NCBI RefSeq assembly: GCF_021134715.1
Contig: NC_060023.1
Span: 8,804,001 to 8,868,000 of the forward strand
Length of the DNA: 64,000 bases
Source: Daphnia pulex
Lineage: Eukaryota > Arthropoda > Branchiopoda > Diplostraca > Daphniidae
Reading direction: 5' to 3'
The notes under the pieces: model-generated
What the model saw: only the letters and a program-made list of their open reading frames with translations
Databases searched by the model: none
What the model was told of the DNA's origin: nothing
Made by a program: the position numbers and the translations under genes
Shown here: piece by piece, positions 41,915 to 54,018 of the stretch
Position numbering within the stretch: the first letter of the stretch is position 1
Layout: each line of letters begins with the position of its first letter

Positions 41915-43404
41915 ATGGGGTCCACAGCAGAATTACGCCTACGATGGAGCAGCTATGAATCAACCTTGTTATTGTCCGTCTGTGACATGTGGGATGCTGG
42001 GGCTTTGACTGATGTGACACTATTTGCAGAAGGAAGAACCATTAAAGCTCACAAAGTGGTTCTATCTTCTTGTAGCGGTTACTTCAAAGAAGTACTTCAA
42101 GTAGGGCTTGTCTTCTTATTTTCATTTTAATTTGTGGATTAATTGTTTAACTTCTTCTTTTTCAAAGAATGTGACTTCTGCTCAACACCCAATCATAGTG
42201 CTTCCTTATGCCTGCTACCAAGATCTCTTGGCTGTAATTAGCTTCATGTACAAGGGTGAGATCAACATTACCCAGCTAGAACTTTCCGGGTTGCTGAACT
42301 GTGCAGAGTCTCTACAAGTCAAGGGTCTGGCTAAAATAAACCCCCTAAAAGCATCAGGTTTACTTCAAGAAGTGTGTCAACAAAACAGTTGTGATGATGC
42401 AGCAAATCGTGGCTCATTGGGAGCCAACAGTAGGCCTATCAAAATGGAAACCCACCACTTTTGGAAAAAGAATGACTTTCTTTCCCATGGTGAAGATGAA
42501 GAAGCTGTAGAAATTACAGAAGTTTCTGAAGACAGAGAAGAAAATTTAGTAGTTGATGAAGGTAATTTTATTTAGAATTTTCTTGATTCATTGAGCATTT
42601 GAAAACAAAACAATTGATAATACAGATTCTCCGGAAAATCTACTTGAAGAAGTCGAAGTAGATAGCGATTGCCACGAATCAGATGAAGGAGTAGGTGGAA
42701 ACGAATCCAACCACAGCGGCAGTGAACGAAGCGAAGGGAAACTATATTTTCTAACCTCATTGGGTCAACATGAAGAACTGAAAGATGAGGATATAAGTAA
42801 ATCAAGCGACACTGCTAAACAGATAAAGAACCGAAGACGGAAGCGCGGAGATCTTATTCGGGCACTAAGTGCAGCATGGAATTGTGGCAGAGGCGGAATG
42901 AAAGAATGCGCTAGTAATGGACAGCGTTCCGCTATTCGCAAAACTCTGCTACCGGTTTCTTGTCCTGTTTGCTTCAAAGTTTTATCCAATGCCTACAATT
43001 TAAAGGTCTGTAAAGGTTGCTGTTCTTTAACTGAGATAATGTTTAAGTTTTTAAATGATTTCTCGCAGGTCCATATGAGCATTCATGATGGATTGAAACA
43101 CCAGTGTTCGATTTGTGGGCACACATCTAAATCGCGCGATGCTCTCAGGAAACACCTTGCGTATCGTCATCTCATCGGTATGAGTGGACCCGTTCGACCT
43201 CGAATGCCGGCCAGTAAACGCCGAAAGAATGACGGTACAGACGGCATGTTGGATACTTCATCGCGATCGGCAGAGGGCGAAGATCAAATTCCCATGTCGT
43301 CCAATCACTCTTATTCGGACCCAGATAATGACCTTTTGACACATAGTGGAGGTGAAGACGTTGATCAGAACGAGAACCCGGCAGTTGCGAATGACACTTG
43401 GTGA
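41915..43404 (+). CDS. Tramtrack-type BTB and C2H2 zinc-finger transcription factor
   Basis: Four coding exons, 41915-42100, 42168-42561, 42626-43005 and 43069-43404, give 431 residues. The BTB (about 6-125) starts LRLRWSSYESTLL and has TDVTLFAEGRTIKAHKVVLSSCSGYF, the arthropod TTK/lola/broad type. It is unrelated to the array BTBs, which lack this LRW start. An acidic, serine-rich linker follows, with a basic patch KNRRRKRGD. Two C2H2 fingers are present: C306, C309, H322, H326 and C333, C336, H349, H354. Likely a DNA-binding regulator that oligomerises through BTB. A donor-like GGTGAGAC overlaps the stop region, so longer isoforms are possible. Orthology to a named fly gene cannot be fixed by eye. 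Confidence 0.88.
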
Positions 43405-44127
43405 GACAGAATTTATTTTTTATCTCTTATAAAACCAAGCCACATATCTTCTCAGAGCATAGCGTATTAAAAGAGAAAAACTGCGCTCACGGTTCCGTCA
43501 TGACGGAGCGTTAGTAGAATCATTTCCTTGTCATTAACTGTAATAGTCCTAACCCATTTTTATTATTGAATGATTATTTGATGTGTGTGTTATAAGAAAT
43601 CCCGAATTTATTTCAAGCCATTCCTTCGTTCAGGTGTCAAATATTCGATTTGATCAATTACCCATTAATTGAAAAGAAAAACTAAGTTGTGTTCGTCCTA
43701 CCAGTTTTGACTGGCAGCGTGATGCCCATCATTCAAGTCTAACTTGAATGATGTATTCCCCCGTGATCGTTTATTCCCTCTTTTAAACTAAGTTAAATAT
43801 AACCAATGTTAGATGTGTTCGTTTTTCAAGTCCTCAAGGCAATCATTCCAAACCTGAAGCTAGTTAGCCTAATCTTATGAATGTGTTATGTTGTTAGTTG
43901 TTGTTAACCTGACCGCTGTGAAACCCTTGTGGTTGTGTAAAATTTTCTTTTCTCTAATTATGTTTTGAACCTCAAAAGTTAATTACAGACAAAGTAATCG
44001 AATTGATCAAATTGGCGAGTTTGTATACGTAAAAACAACGTGCGTTACACAATAAGTGCAATATGTCATGGGACGCTTTGACGTCGTTCTCGAGTTTAAC
44101 AGTGATTTCTAAATGGAAGACTGGTTT
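43405..44127. other. Convergent 3' regions of BTB-ZF and Skeletor-like genes
   Basis: Non-coding, AT-rich. It contains a perfect 12-bp inverted repeat at 43727-43753 (listed separately). Nothing else was identified. Confidence 0.5.
43727..43753. repeat. Perfect 12-bp hairpin in the 3' region
   Basis: CATCATTCAAGT, a 3-nt loop CTA, then ACTTGAATGATG: a complete 12-bp stem. It lies about 320 bp below the BTB-ZF stop codon and could be part of its 3' UTR. No role is known. Confidence 0.7.
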
Positions 44128-47106
44128 TTAAAACCAATGGTGGACGGAAATGAGGAGAATGGTGATCGGAAAGACAAATCCTGAGACGATGGTATGGCTG
44201 GCACTAGTCAGACCACCGAATCGGTCGACAATATTGATCTTCCATCCCATGCCTGGGTGAGTGAAGCTATGATAATAAACCACATCAGGCCAAGAATTGT
44301 CGGGCCGAATTTCCATATTGGCAGCTTGTCCCTCTGAAACCACAAGGAAAAAGTCAGCCAAAAAACATTTAGAGAAAACTACCGTTAACTATTTTTTACT
44401 TTCTTCACACAGCAGCTGCAGATTGTTACGGAACTTCTGGAACGACGTGACGTCATTATCTAAACGTCGATCACGCTGGATAGTTTGGCGCCACAAACAA
44501 AGTCTTCCCGCTAATTATTAAATTTGATTACAGGTTTTTCCAGGACATGATTCTAATCATTCATTTTTTGAAATACCTGCGATGGGACGGGGTTGCCCAC
44601 GGCGCGTGAATTCTACGCCAGCAAGAACACGGATCTCCTTACGTTGTTCTTCACTGAAGGTCTCGTAACCACCGATGGGCTCGTCAGTAATGATCAATGG
44701 ATGATAATGTGTTGGGCTGTGCGGATCGTTACCTCCTTCGACTTGGAAGTTGTAAACAAGCTCACGTCGTAAAAACAACTCGGGCGCAATGAAGCCATTG
44801 ACGTACCAGGCTAGATCGGATCCGGGCTGACCTGCACATTGTAAAAAACAAACAAACGTTTAAGCGTAGTGCTTCCAGATATGTTTAAACTCGTTTAAAA
44901 CTTACCAGTTATTCCTTCGTAGCCTCTTTGTCCACCAGACGGTCCAACCATAAAACGGATGAGTCTTAGGGAGGGCTCGAGTACCCTAAAAGGTCCCCAG
45001 GGTGCCCTAAATTGAAATGGATCCAATTTTACAGACTGTGAAAGATTAAAGTGGTTAACATCTGATTGAATTTTTACGGTTTAGGGTCTTTAACATCCAA
45101 GAAGGGGACACAGTTTTTCTGTGCTGTAGAGCGGCCAAGCTCCACCAAAACAGGATGCCGAGACCAGAGCCGGTGAAAGGTAGGTCGTTTGAATTTGTCG
45201 AGTTTGCCAACAGCCCATATCAAACTGGCCGGATGGTCAGTCGGAACGACCTGATCTTCTGAATCAGCTGTTTTAAAAAATGCTACCGTTAACGATATGT
45301 TCTACTAACATTTACAACAGAAAGATTTTACATGGAACTAGCGATCTTCGGTAAGTGATGGTGGTGAGCCCATCAACACGTGATCCTAGATAGAACTGGT
45401 GATTATCGGTACCGCCCAGTTGGTCATCACGGCAAACACCACGATTAGCACCTAAAACACTGACGCACTTTTATGTAAAGTTAAAAAAAAAATTAGTTTT
45501 ATTGCATTGAAAAATGTTGAATCATTTAAAACATTACCGAGGATTTTGCTGTGATGTTGTAATCTGTAGCGTAGCCTTGATAGGTGTCCATGTAAATAAT
45601 AGCAACATCAGCGCCTTCCATTTTAGCTTCGGTACTAGAGCCGCTCAAACCGAAAGCAATATACTCGTCGTCGGCTGTAAGATGTGAGCGGATCAAATAT
45701 CAAACTCACGAAAACCCGTAAATAATGAAAGCAAAAATAATTTACCAACACGCCCTGCTATTTCTATGGTAATAGCAGGACCGAAGATTTCCCAAGATAC
45801 TTGAAGGTCCCTATGGAGAGGTTCGCAGTTGGGCAAAGTACTCGTGTGTGGCTGGGAAAAGAGTAACACGTAAACACTATTATAGGATGACGCTAATGAA
45901 AAATTTACTTACCAGGATTTTTAGAAGGGACGGCGGTACGTTGAGGTTGTCTGGAATGATGATTGAGCCAAAGTTTTCCCCCGTCGCGACATTGAAGACG
46001 CTAAACCAATCAATGTCAAAGACGGTAAGATCTCCCGGCAAGCGAAGTAGGACATCTTCGTCCCTGTAGGATCTCAATGGGGTTATGCTGCACGACGAAA
46101 TGAATGTAAGTCAAACTTTTTCGATCAAAAGATTAAGGTTATATATTTGTACTTACTATCCCTTCTCATCTGGAACTTTAAAGCCTTTGACTGATGGCTG
46201 AGGACCAACTCCTACCCAAAAGTACGTATCTAATGCGGAATAAGTAGAGCATGCATGTCTATTAGTTTTCGACGAATCAAATCATTTCTAAAACTATTCA
46301 CCTTCTCCTAGACCATCATAGTTGAATTCCGGTAAAGAAATTGTTTTTGCATCCACAATAACCACAGAGAGTGAAGAAACCCTGTGAGCTCGTCGCGACA
46401 ACTCTGTAAGTTGTTGAGATGATGGAGGTTCAAAGCCTTCCTCAATGGAAATATCCCCAAAATTTTCCTGCAATTGGCCAGCATTAATAAGGTTGTAACA
46501 ACAACACGAAAGAAACAATAATACCTGAATAGTTAAATCATAGATAGATAACCACTTGATGTCTGTGATCTTCTTGCCATCTGGCAACTTAAGAGTAAAA
46601 TCCTTATTGAGATAAGGTAGAAGCACATTAGTTCTTCCCTTTTCATTGGGAATGATGAATCCTTGTGGTCCAGGTCTTGTTGACGAGCCAACCCAGAAAA
46701 ATGTGTCTGGCCCATTTCCATCGTAGATAAAATTCTTAATAAGAAAGGTGAATTCATCCACAGCGTAGACTTCACCAGCCACCTAAAGCAGTGGAAGCAA
46801 CCATCGGAATCAAAAACTGCATTATGCATCAAAGTGAAAGGTGGGCTATACAAATTATTTACCTGGTGGTGATATGAGTTTAGTTTTCCCAGGGGTTTTC
46901 CTTGATATATTTCCTTATCTTGAGCATTTATCACAGAAAATGATAGACAGAGAACTAAAGTAAAAAGACAATTACATTAAATAACCTTGATCTAGCTAAC
47001 CAAATAGCCTAAGTATGGTGCTGAGCTTACCGTAAATCAAGGACATGACGAGTGGATCACACATTCTTTTGCCAATCTGGCTAGCAAATTTTGTTTTCAC
47101 AGTCAT
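44128..47106 (-). CDS. Skeletor: Skeletor-like protein (DM13-DM13-DOMON)
   Basis: Thirteen short exons join in frame; in coding order they are about 47031-47046 (or up to 47106), 46954-46863, 46782-46525, 46467-46302, 46229-46157, 46087-45913, 45851-45746, 45674-45538, 45467-45332, 45267-45078, 45006-44906, 44831-44577 and 44333-44128. This gives 636 residues from the ATG at 47046, with in-frame ATGs at 47064 and 47106 as alternatives. A signal peptide (LCLSFSVINAQ) precedes DM13-1 (YAVDEFTFLIKNFIYDG), DM13-2 (LPEFNYDGLGEG, YFWVG) and a DOMON-type domain (VSWEIFGPAITIEIAG). The C-terminus ends in a hydrophobic segment, a possible anchor. Fly Skeletor was described as a spindle-matrix protein, yet signal peptide and DOMON point to a secreted or surface redox/cuticle role. 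Confidence 0.92.
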
Positions 47107-48023
47107 TATAAATATAATTTACACAAACAAATTTTTTAACTTGAGAAAATGAACAATATCGACGAGCATTCCCCTGTCAAAGTCCCTTGGTTTAACTCGG
47201 GCGGAAAACTGTCTATGTCTACTCGAGAAAACTGTGTCGGCAAGCACGATCAACCTAGATGTTTCTTGTTCAGCACGAAAACTGGTTGATAGTTCGTAAT
47301 GAATCGGTCAGCAAGTAGCGGTACTCCATATGTTGGCTTCAGCTCTGAGCTAAGCTGAGAAATCTCCTGAGAAGGTAACTGGAGAGTGTATTTTTTTCGT
47401 TATTCAGGTTGGTCCTCGGCAAGGTGCTCGGGAGAGGAAAAAATCCGGGTCTTGACATACATTTCGCCCTGGCCTAGAGCATAAGCCCTAAGGGCTTTGT
47501 TTACATCATATTTTGGAGGGAGAGAAAGTCGACTTCTATTGAACTGTCAATACCCGAGTAGCTTTTCGCAATACTTTCTAGATCAACCCAGCGATACCCT
47601 TTCTTAATTGAAAAAAGAAATATTTTTAACAAGTTTTATACTGCAAAGTGTATTTTTTCATTCTCCTTTTGTTGTATTTTACACGGCATACCATTCAAAT
47701 TTTTGAAATTACCTGATTAGCATCGTTCTAAAATCTAGCAACAGGTGGCGTCGAACCGGGAAATTTGGAAAATACGAGTTCAAAAGTAGAAATCAGGTTA
47801 TACCTAGGTAAAACTGACATATTACATATTACAGTATTTTATTCTGTTTTAAAAATTTCAGACAACCTCCAAACTATGGATGTGGAAAACAACTTCAGAC
47901 ATTTATCACAAACCAAGTAATATAACATAATAAACTTGAACTGGCAGACTTGCAAATTTAATTGCGGGAATGAAAATGAAAACAATTCAACATTTGATAT
48001 ATAATTTTCTGTAACGCGATAAA
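47107..48023. other. Spacer between Skeletor-like and RNF207-like genes
   Basis: Non-coding. It contains the presumed Skeletor promoter and the 3' UTR of the RNF207-like gene. No reading frame, repeat or RNA gene was recognised. Confidence 0.4.
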
Positions 48024-51012
48024 CTAATTGGAATCATGTTTTTTGTCAGTACATAGCTGCTGTATTTCTTGTATGGCTCCAACAAGCATTCGAACAGCTT
48101 CTTCGTGACCTTCAAAGCTGTCGTTACGGTGGATGTTACGATGCGCAAGAGGTTGCTTACTGGTCACCGCAACATCTCTTTCAGGAATTTGACTACTGCT
48201 GACTGGTGGCCGGTTCATTTCACTTGACCAACAGCCACCAATCGATCCGGCTGAATTCGACTGGGCTGCCGAAATAGCCCGGATTAGCTGCCGCACTTGA
48301 TCCGCTGTCAATTCTATGCTGGCTTCAGATGTTTCCGCCTCAGTTTTTGTCGGTCGCCCTACATGGGGGCCTGCTAGGGGCTCGTACACAGGCTCCCATG
48401 TCCTTTGACTCCGCTGTATTCTTGCGCTAGCTTCCGCATGAGTGGCAGCAGCCGAATTCCTAACGACGTCACCGTCTTGATGAACTAAAGCCTGGACCAC
48501 GCATACATGGCCGGAGGGATTTTTGGCAGTTGATGAAACGCTTTTCTCTACAGGATCAGCGGCAACCCCAGACATTTTTCCATTTTTCTGTTCCGACGAC
48601 GACCCCCGAGACGTGCCATTCCTATCCGACTGCCGTACTCCAACAAGTGCTGAAGTTACCGTCAGATTTTTGCTATTGCTCCGGCTGCTGACAGCTTGAC
48701 GTGATTGATGGATGGCGGCGAACAATTCCAACTGACTAATATCGTATTGCTGCTGCTGTTGTTGATGTTGGGCCGATTTGGCTTCGACACTCTTCGATCT
48801 CACAGGATGTGGCATGGTAGAAGACCCCTCTCGTCGGTGCTGGGCTTTGTGTTGCCCTTCTTTCACGCTGTGTGGCAATGATTGATACTTTGCATCGGTT
48901 TTGTTGACACTTCGCTTAGTAGCTGCCGCCCTCCGGGCCGGCTGTGGAGCTGTCAACATGGGCGGTTGAATGGACGGAACTGCTGCTGCTTGTTGCTGCT
49001 GGACTACTGCCGCTACTTTTGGCTCTACGGTCGTTATTAATTGTTTGTTGAGATCTAGTGGAATATTCAGCAGTGACTGGCTGCGTCCTAGAAATGGCAG
49101 AGGAACTTTGATTTCAGATTCCTGCATCACAAGATTGGAGTTGGTGGTGCAGCAACTCTGTTGAGGTTTGCTCAAATCTTCCCCTAATTATTGAGGACTG
49201 GTAACCATTATCAGTTTTCACGATCAAACATGGAATAGAAAAATACCAGTGTTTTTAGGCACAGATGGATGATCATTAAGACTGATCAAATGATTGTGCA
49301 TCCAAAGTTCTTGGTGTAGTAACTCTTTAAGGCTCTGGCTGAATTCAGCCTTAAAGTTTGATGAAATTAGACTATTCTCTGGAGATATTCTAAAAAATGG
49401 GAGCCAATTAGTTTGAGAGCATGTGTCTACAATTTATAATTGATACTTGGCTGGTTGAACAACGTTCCCAATGTCGGAAAGGCGCTCCACCAATCCGTTG
49501 GCAAGTTTCAGTAGCTCGAATTTGGACGCAGAACTGATAAATGCTGTGCTCAAAGTCAAGTACGCTTGAACGTTACTTTGAAGCGATTCTAGTGTTTTTA
49601 GCTTCTCTTCAAAAACCATTTCCTTAGTTTGCAATTCACTGTTGGTTTAAAAAGAGGAAAAAAAGCTGAATCAGATTTTCTTTTTTAAAAAGTTTGTAAA
49701 CAAAATCAGCTGTTGATAAAAGCAGACGACGTAGACGCATTTCCAATTTTGCTCTGTAAACGAAAACGTGCTCTGAATTTTCTTTTCGTGTTTTGTAAGC
49801 GAAAAATGAAATATTGATTCCCACAGCATATAGTGATCAGAATAACAACGAGTCTAGATCTAGTTGAGAAGGTCAGAATTTTCACAATACAACTGGTGAT
49901 ATCAGCCTCTATTCCGGAAAAACGAAATACTGAAGTATACGTTTCTCTTACTAAACTTTTGATATCAGCCTATTCTAATAATTATCTTCTTCTTGAGATA
50001 GCATGCTCTTATAAATATATATTTAAAAAAGAAACTGTGACATGCAATCAGTCAATAGTTGGGCAATGTCAATGGTGTTGATCGTCAACTGAAAAGGCTT
50101 TCATCTTTGCATAATTAATTATAAATCAAAACATACCTTTTGACTGCTTCTATTAATTTCTCCTCGGTTTGTGTGACAACCCCCTGCAGGATCTTGCTGA
50201 AGACGTGGATGGTGCTCTCCTCCCTCATTGCATTGATGTGCAATTCTTTTAAAAGTGCACGATACGCCGACACCTCGTCTTTGATGATGACTTCAAGTTC
50301 GCCCACTGCTTTGAGTCCACGCTGAAGTCGATCGCATTTCTGTTGATAGGCCGTGTCTAAATCGAGACACTGGGCTCGAATGTCGGGAGGTAAATCACGA
50401 AAGCAGTTGATGCATAGCAACGACTCGTTGGCGGGAGAAAACATGATGCACATCTCGAAATGAACTGGACACTATAAATTACATTACGACGTAAGTATTT
50501 AACGTCTTAACAATTAATTTAGATTCCATCTATTATTATACTTTGCGCTGTGGTTCCTTGGTATATGGTGAAACGCTGGTGACGTCGTGTCGTGAAAACA
50601 TTTTGGCGCTATGCGTGTTTTGTTTACACACGGCACAAATGGCCTGGCCTATTTCAAATTCACTAATGTTTGATTTGCTATTTTAAATATTAACAAATAA
50701 AATTTGCTACTTACTGCAGGTGTTGCAGAAGAACATGGGTGACAAATCCTTGGATTCACAATTGGCACAAGAAGGTCGCTCTACCTTAGCCAAGAGGGTA
50801 AGGAACCCCAACATGGGATCCTCGGTCGTTCCACTGGCTGACAACTTGACAAATTCCGGCTGCTGCTGCTGCTTGTCGTCCTCCATTTGGTGTAAGTTTG
50901 ATGAGATGTTAACTGAATTAGAATCCTCAGCCATAGTTTCTTGCTGCAGGTGCTTTTCCGACGACTCCGCCATGACAGATGTGGTAGATGTACTGCGGAT
51001 GGTGGAGCCCAT
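48024..51012 (-). CDS. RNF207: RNF207-like B-box/coiled-coil protein
   Basis: Six exons in coding order, 51012-50715, 50648-50542, 50471-50137, 49638-49447, 49389-49247 and 49183-48024, give 744 residues. The first B-box region runs from CANCESKDL (C82, C85) across the exon 1/2 joint to KMFSRH. A second zinc motif starts CPVHFEMCIMFSPANESLLCINCF. A coiled coil follows (about 155-310), with AYLTLSTAFISSASKFELLKLA and KAEFSQSLKELL, all in the order of vertebrate RNF207, a cardiac ion-channel regulator. The 386-residue last exon is Gln/Ser-rich and specific. No RING precedes the B-boxes: an in-frame stop lies just upstream of the ATG at 51012. An upstream exon that splices in cannot be excluded. 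The 57-bp intron 4 uses donor AA|GTATCA; reading through it would stop at 49434. Confidence 0.85.
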
Positions 51013-54000
51013 ATACAGTAGCAACTATGTGTGTGTCTACAACAACCAGCTGTGTGTGTGTGTAAAGGCACGTCTGTAGGTGATGAAAACTACTGCCCTT
51101 GCGCTCTGAGATCGTCATCATTTGATCAATACCGAAACTTTTGCGCGGGCTGCCAGAGACGCGATATTATTGGATGAAAAGGATAAATTGAGTTCGTGAT
51201 CGACCAACCGGCAGACTGAGGTACTCTGCACACAGAAACGTTCGATTCTTATTTTTTTTTCAGCAAACAAGAAACATTTTATACTTGTTTCTTTTATTTT
51301 CCTGTTTGGAGGAAAGAAGAAGTTGAGGTTGTAATGGAACGACGAGCTGCTCTTATCGATCGTGTTGCAGCGTCCGTTAGGTCGGCCATGTTTGCTGTAA
51401 ATAACAAGCCGAAAAAATTCTCGTTTCTTTTTTTTAATGATGCCATCAAGATAACTATTATTCACGATAACGAAAATCTACCGCGCTGAGGCAATTAACA
51501 GCCCTCAATCCAATTTTGTTGTATGGGGGAGAAAAAATATCCGCCCTTTTCCCTAGGATCTCCCAGAATTCTTTCGATATCTCTCTTCTTACAATGTATT
51601 TTGAAGAGAAATACCGCCCCTGTAGAGGTTTTAGTGTACTCTGGAGACGTTTTGTTGGAATGATTCCGCCTCTTTGCTGTGGGGAATCTTATCGATTATT
51701 TTGTTTTTCCTGAGGGTGGTTTTTTTTTTGCTCCTCTTTGGAATAACATCCGCAGTAGTTGTGGTGTATTATGGTTTAAACTGATGGAAAGTAGCAGGGA
51801 GGGATGTGTTGCTATCCGTCGATTGTTCAAAAATGCGTCTAGCTTTAAAAAAGCGTCAGCCAACGTCTTGTAACCGCGTAAGGTCTTACGGCATAGAATC
51901 GATTCGATCAATAGTTTCTTTCCATCTCCAGAGCAGCACAGCACACACACAGCTCGACCGTAACAATAACGATGCTGCTGCTCCATCCCATGTAGTATAC
52001 TCGGTTAAGGGAAGATGGGAGGACCCTCTTTGTTCCGGATGGCGGGCTTCCAGAGCGTCATATACACACCCCCCAAATGTGTGTAAACCTACCCCAAAAA
52101 ACTGGTTATGTTGGGCAAGTTACGTGTGTTATGTAGGTGGGGGGTTTAGGTCGTGACGCAACACTCACACATACCTCTCTCGACCCTTGAATGGGCCTAG
52201 GCTTAAAAATATTCGGTTGCCCCACATGACCGGATTTCCTTTCAAACATTTTGATAGGCAAATAATTCTGATGGGAAGTGAGAAAACGCGTTGGCCTGTA
52301 AATGAATTCAATCAAACAAGATGCGGAAGGACAATGTGTGTGAGATGGCCTTATATCGGACAATGTGTGCGCACATTGGGAAGGGTGCGCCTCCTCAACC
52401 ATCTGCCACCACCGTCTAATAGAGGGTGGGGGAGATCGCGTTTCTGGGTCGTGATCCACTCGAACCGTTTTGGGTCGAATTTCTTTTTACTATACGCCGC
52501 GAGTTGTGTGTTTGTGTTTTTCTACGATTTTGTTTGGAATAATTTCTCAAGGGTTGAGTCATTTCCATATGTCAACTCATTAACAACAAAGTTCACTTTC
52601 TCGAATTCTCGAAATGCAATGAAATGTTATATAGGTGGCGGGTTTTTCGAGGGATCAAGAAACTCTCTCTCTCGCGCTCTGCGCGCGTGGTCCTTTGTGT
52701 TGGGAGGCTCTTCTTTGCGCCCGAGGGCGGACCTGACTTTTCACGTGCTTCTTTTTCCCGAACGAAACAAGAAAAAAAACTCTCTATCGTTCGCTGATGG
52801 AAATACAAACCAGGAAAGAAGGGCTCACGAACAACGGATTTTTTTCTTTTTCAATAATTTTTCAACACACACAGGAGGAAACTGAGCTCTGCCATTGGTT
52901 GGCACGGACACGTCACCTGAAACGCCATCAGCGCCTCTATCGGTCGTGGCCTTCCCTTCCAACACCCCATTCTCTCATCTCCGGGAAAATAATAGCAACG
53001 CAATTTCTTCATGTTGCAAAATTGTTGCCATGGTCCGAAAACTTTCCGTGCCATTTATTTTTTGACAAGCCGAGTTTCTACATGGCTTTCTATTTTAGAA
53101 ACGTGTCGCCAATTTTTTCGGGGGAGTAACGAATTGTTAATCCTTTTCTCTTTTTTTGCTCGGTTGGGTAGCCGGTTGCTAGATGGCCGTGAAATTAGTC
53201 AGGAATCTCTTTCTGGTGTAGAAATCTACTTGACGTATTTTGCAAATGGATATGTCGGTATCGATGTTGCTCAATGAAACGGAAATGGAAAAAAATGTAC
53301 GCGATTAGCCTAATTGAATTGCCAAAGAATCGTCGGTCGATCCGGCACAGTACCAGCGTAGTAACTACACACAACAAAGGCCTTGAGAAATCGATAGAAA
53401 GATGGCGCTGGCTTCGCTAGACGACACACACAGAGGAGAAGGGGGGAGATCCCGTTGGATAGAGAAAGGGAGGGGTGCGTTTGTGTCTTGTATCCGAGCG
53501 GAACGTCAACAGTCGGAGCTGGTTCGTTCTAGAGGAAGGAGCTCTCCTCGTTATTATATTTAAACACATTTTTTTAATTCTTCTCATTTTTCAACCCAAC
53601 CAAAAAAATTTTCCTGTCCCATTTATTCGAAACAAAATTAGAAAATCAACGAGGATTTCCTCGATTTTTGTTGGTTGAAATTCGAAACTTTTTTTGCTGG
53701 GAACTCTGCACGTGCCTACGTGTGTGTGTGTGAGTGTGTGTGTGTATGTATGTGTGTGTGAAAAATCCTGCTGAATCGGTCCTCCCAGCAGCTCCCGACT
53801 TGGCTCGTCTCTCACATCCTGTCCACAAAAACCAGCCATATTGAAGGAAAGATAAAACAACTACAAAGTGGGGCGAGAAAACCGAAAAAGAAATCGAGAG
53901 CTTTATACATATATGCTTGATTTAGCTGCTGTAACTATCGATTTGAGAAGGTTTCCTTTGTGCTAAGAACAGGAAAAGTTTGTTGTGTGTTTTTATTGTG

Positions 54001-54018
54001 TGTGGAGTTTAGCCCGTC
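51013..54018. other. Divergent spacer between RNF207-like and MXD genes
   Basis: Three kilobases holding both promoters and probably MXD leader exons. An open frame of 232 codons at 52187-52885 begins at TTG, has no domain and runs through low-complexity sequence; it is not accepted. A CTCTCTCTCGCGCTCTGCGCGCG tract near 52663-52688 and a GT repeat near 53717-53762 are visible. The region has no further recognisable gene. Confidence 0.45.
53717..53762. repeat. GT microsatellite
   Basis: Interrupted GT repeat with GTAT and GAGT breaks, about 250 bp upstream of the MXD start codon; possibly within its promoter or leader. Confidence 0.85.

Noticed and set aside
52187..52885. 232-codon open frame on the plus strand
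   Set aside because: It starts at TTG, has no domain, contains simple-repeat translations and lies in the spacer between divergent genes. Length alone is not convincing.
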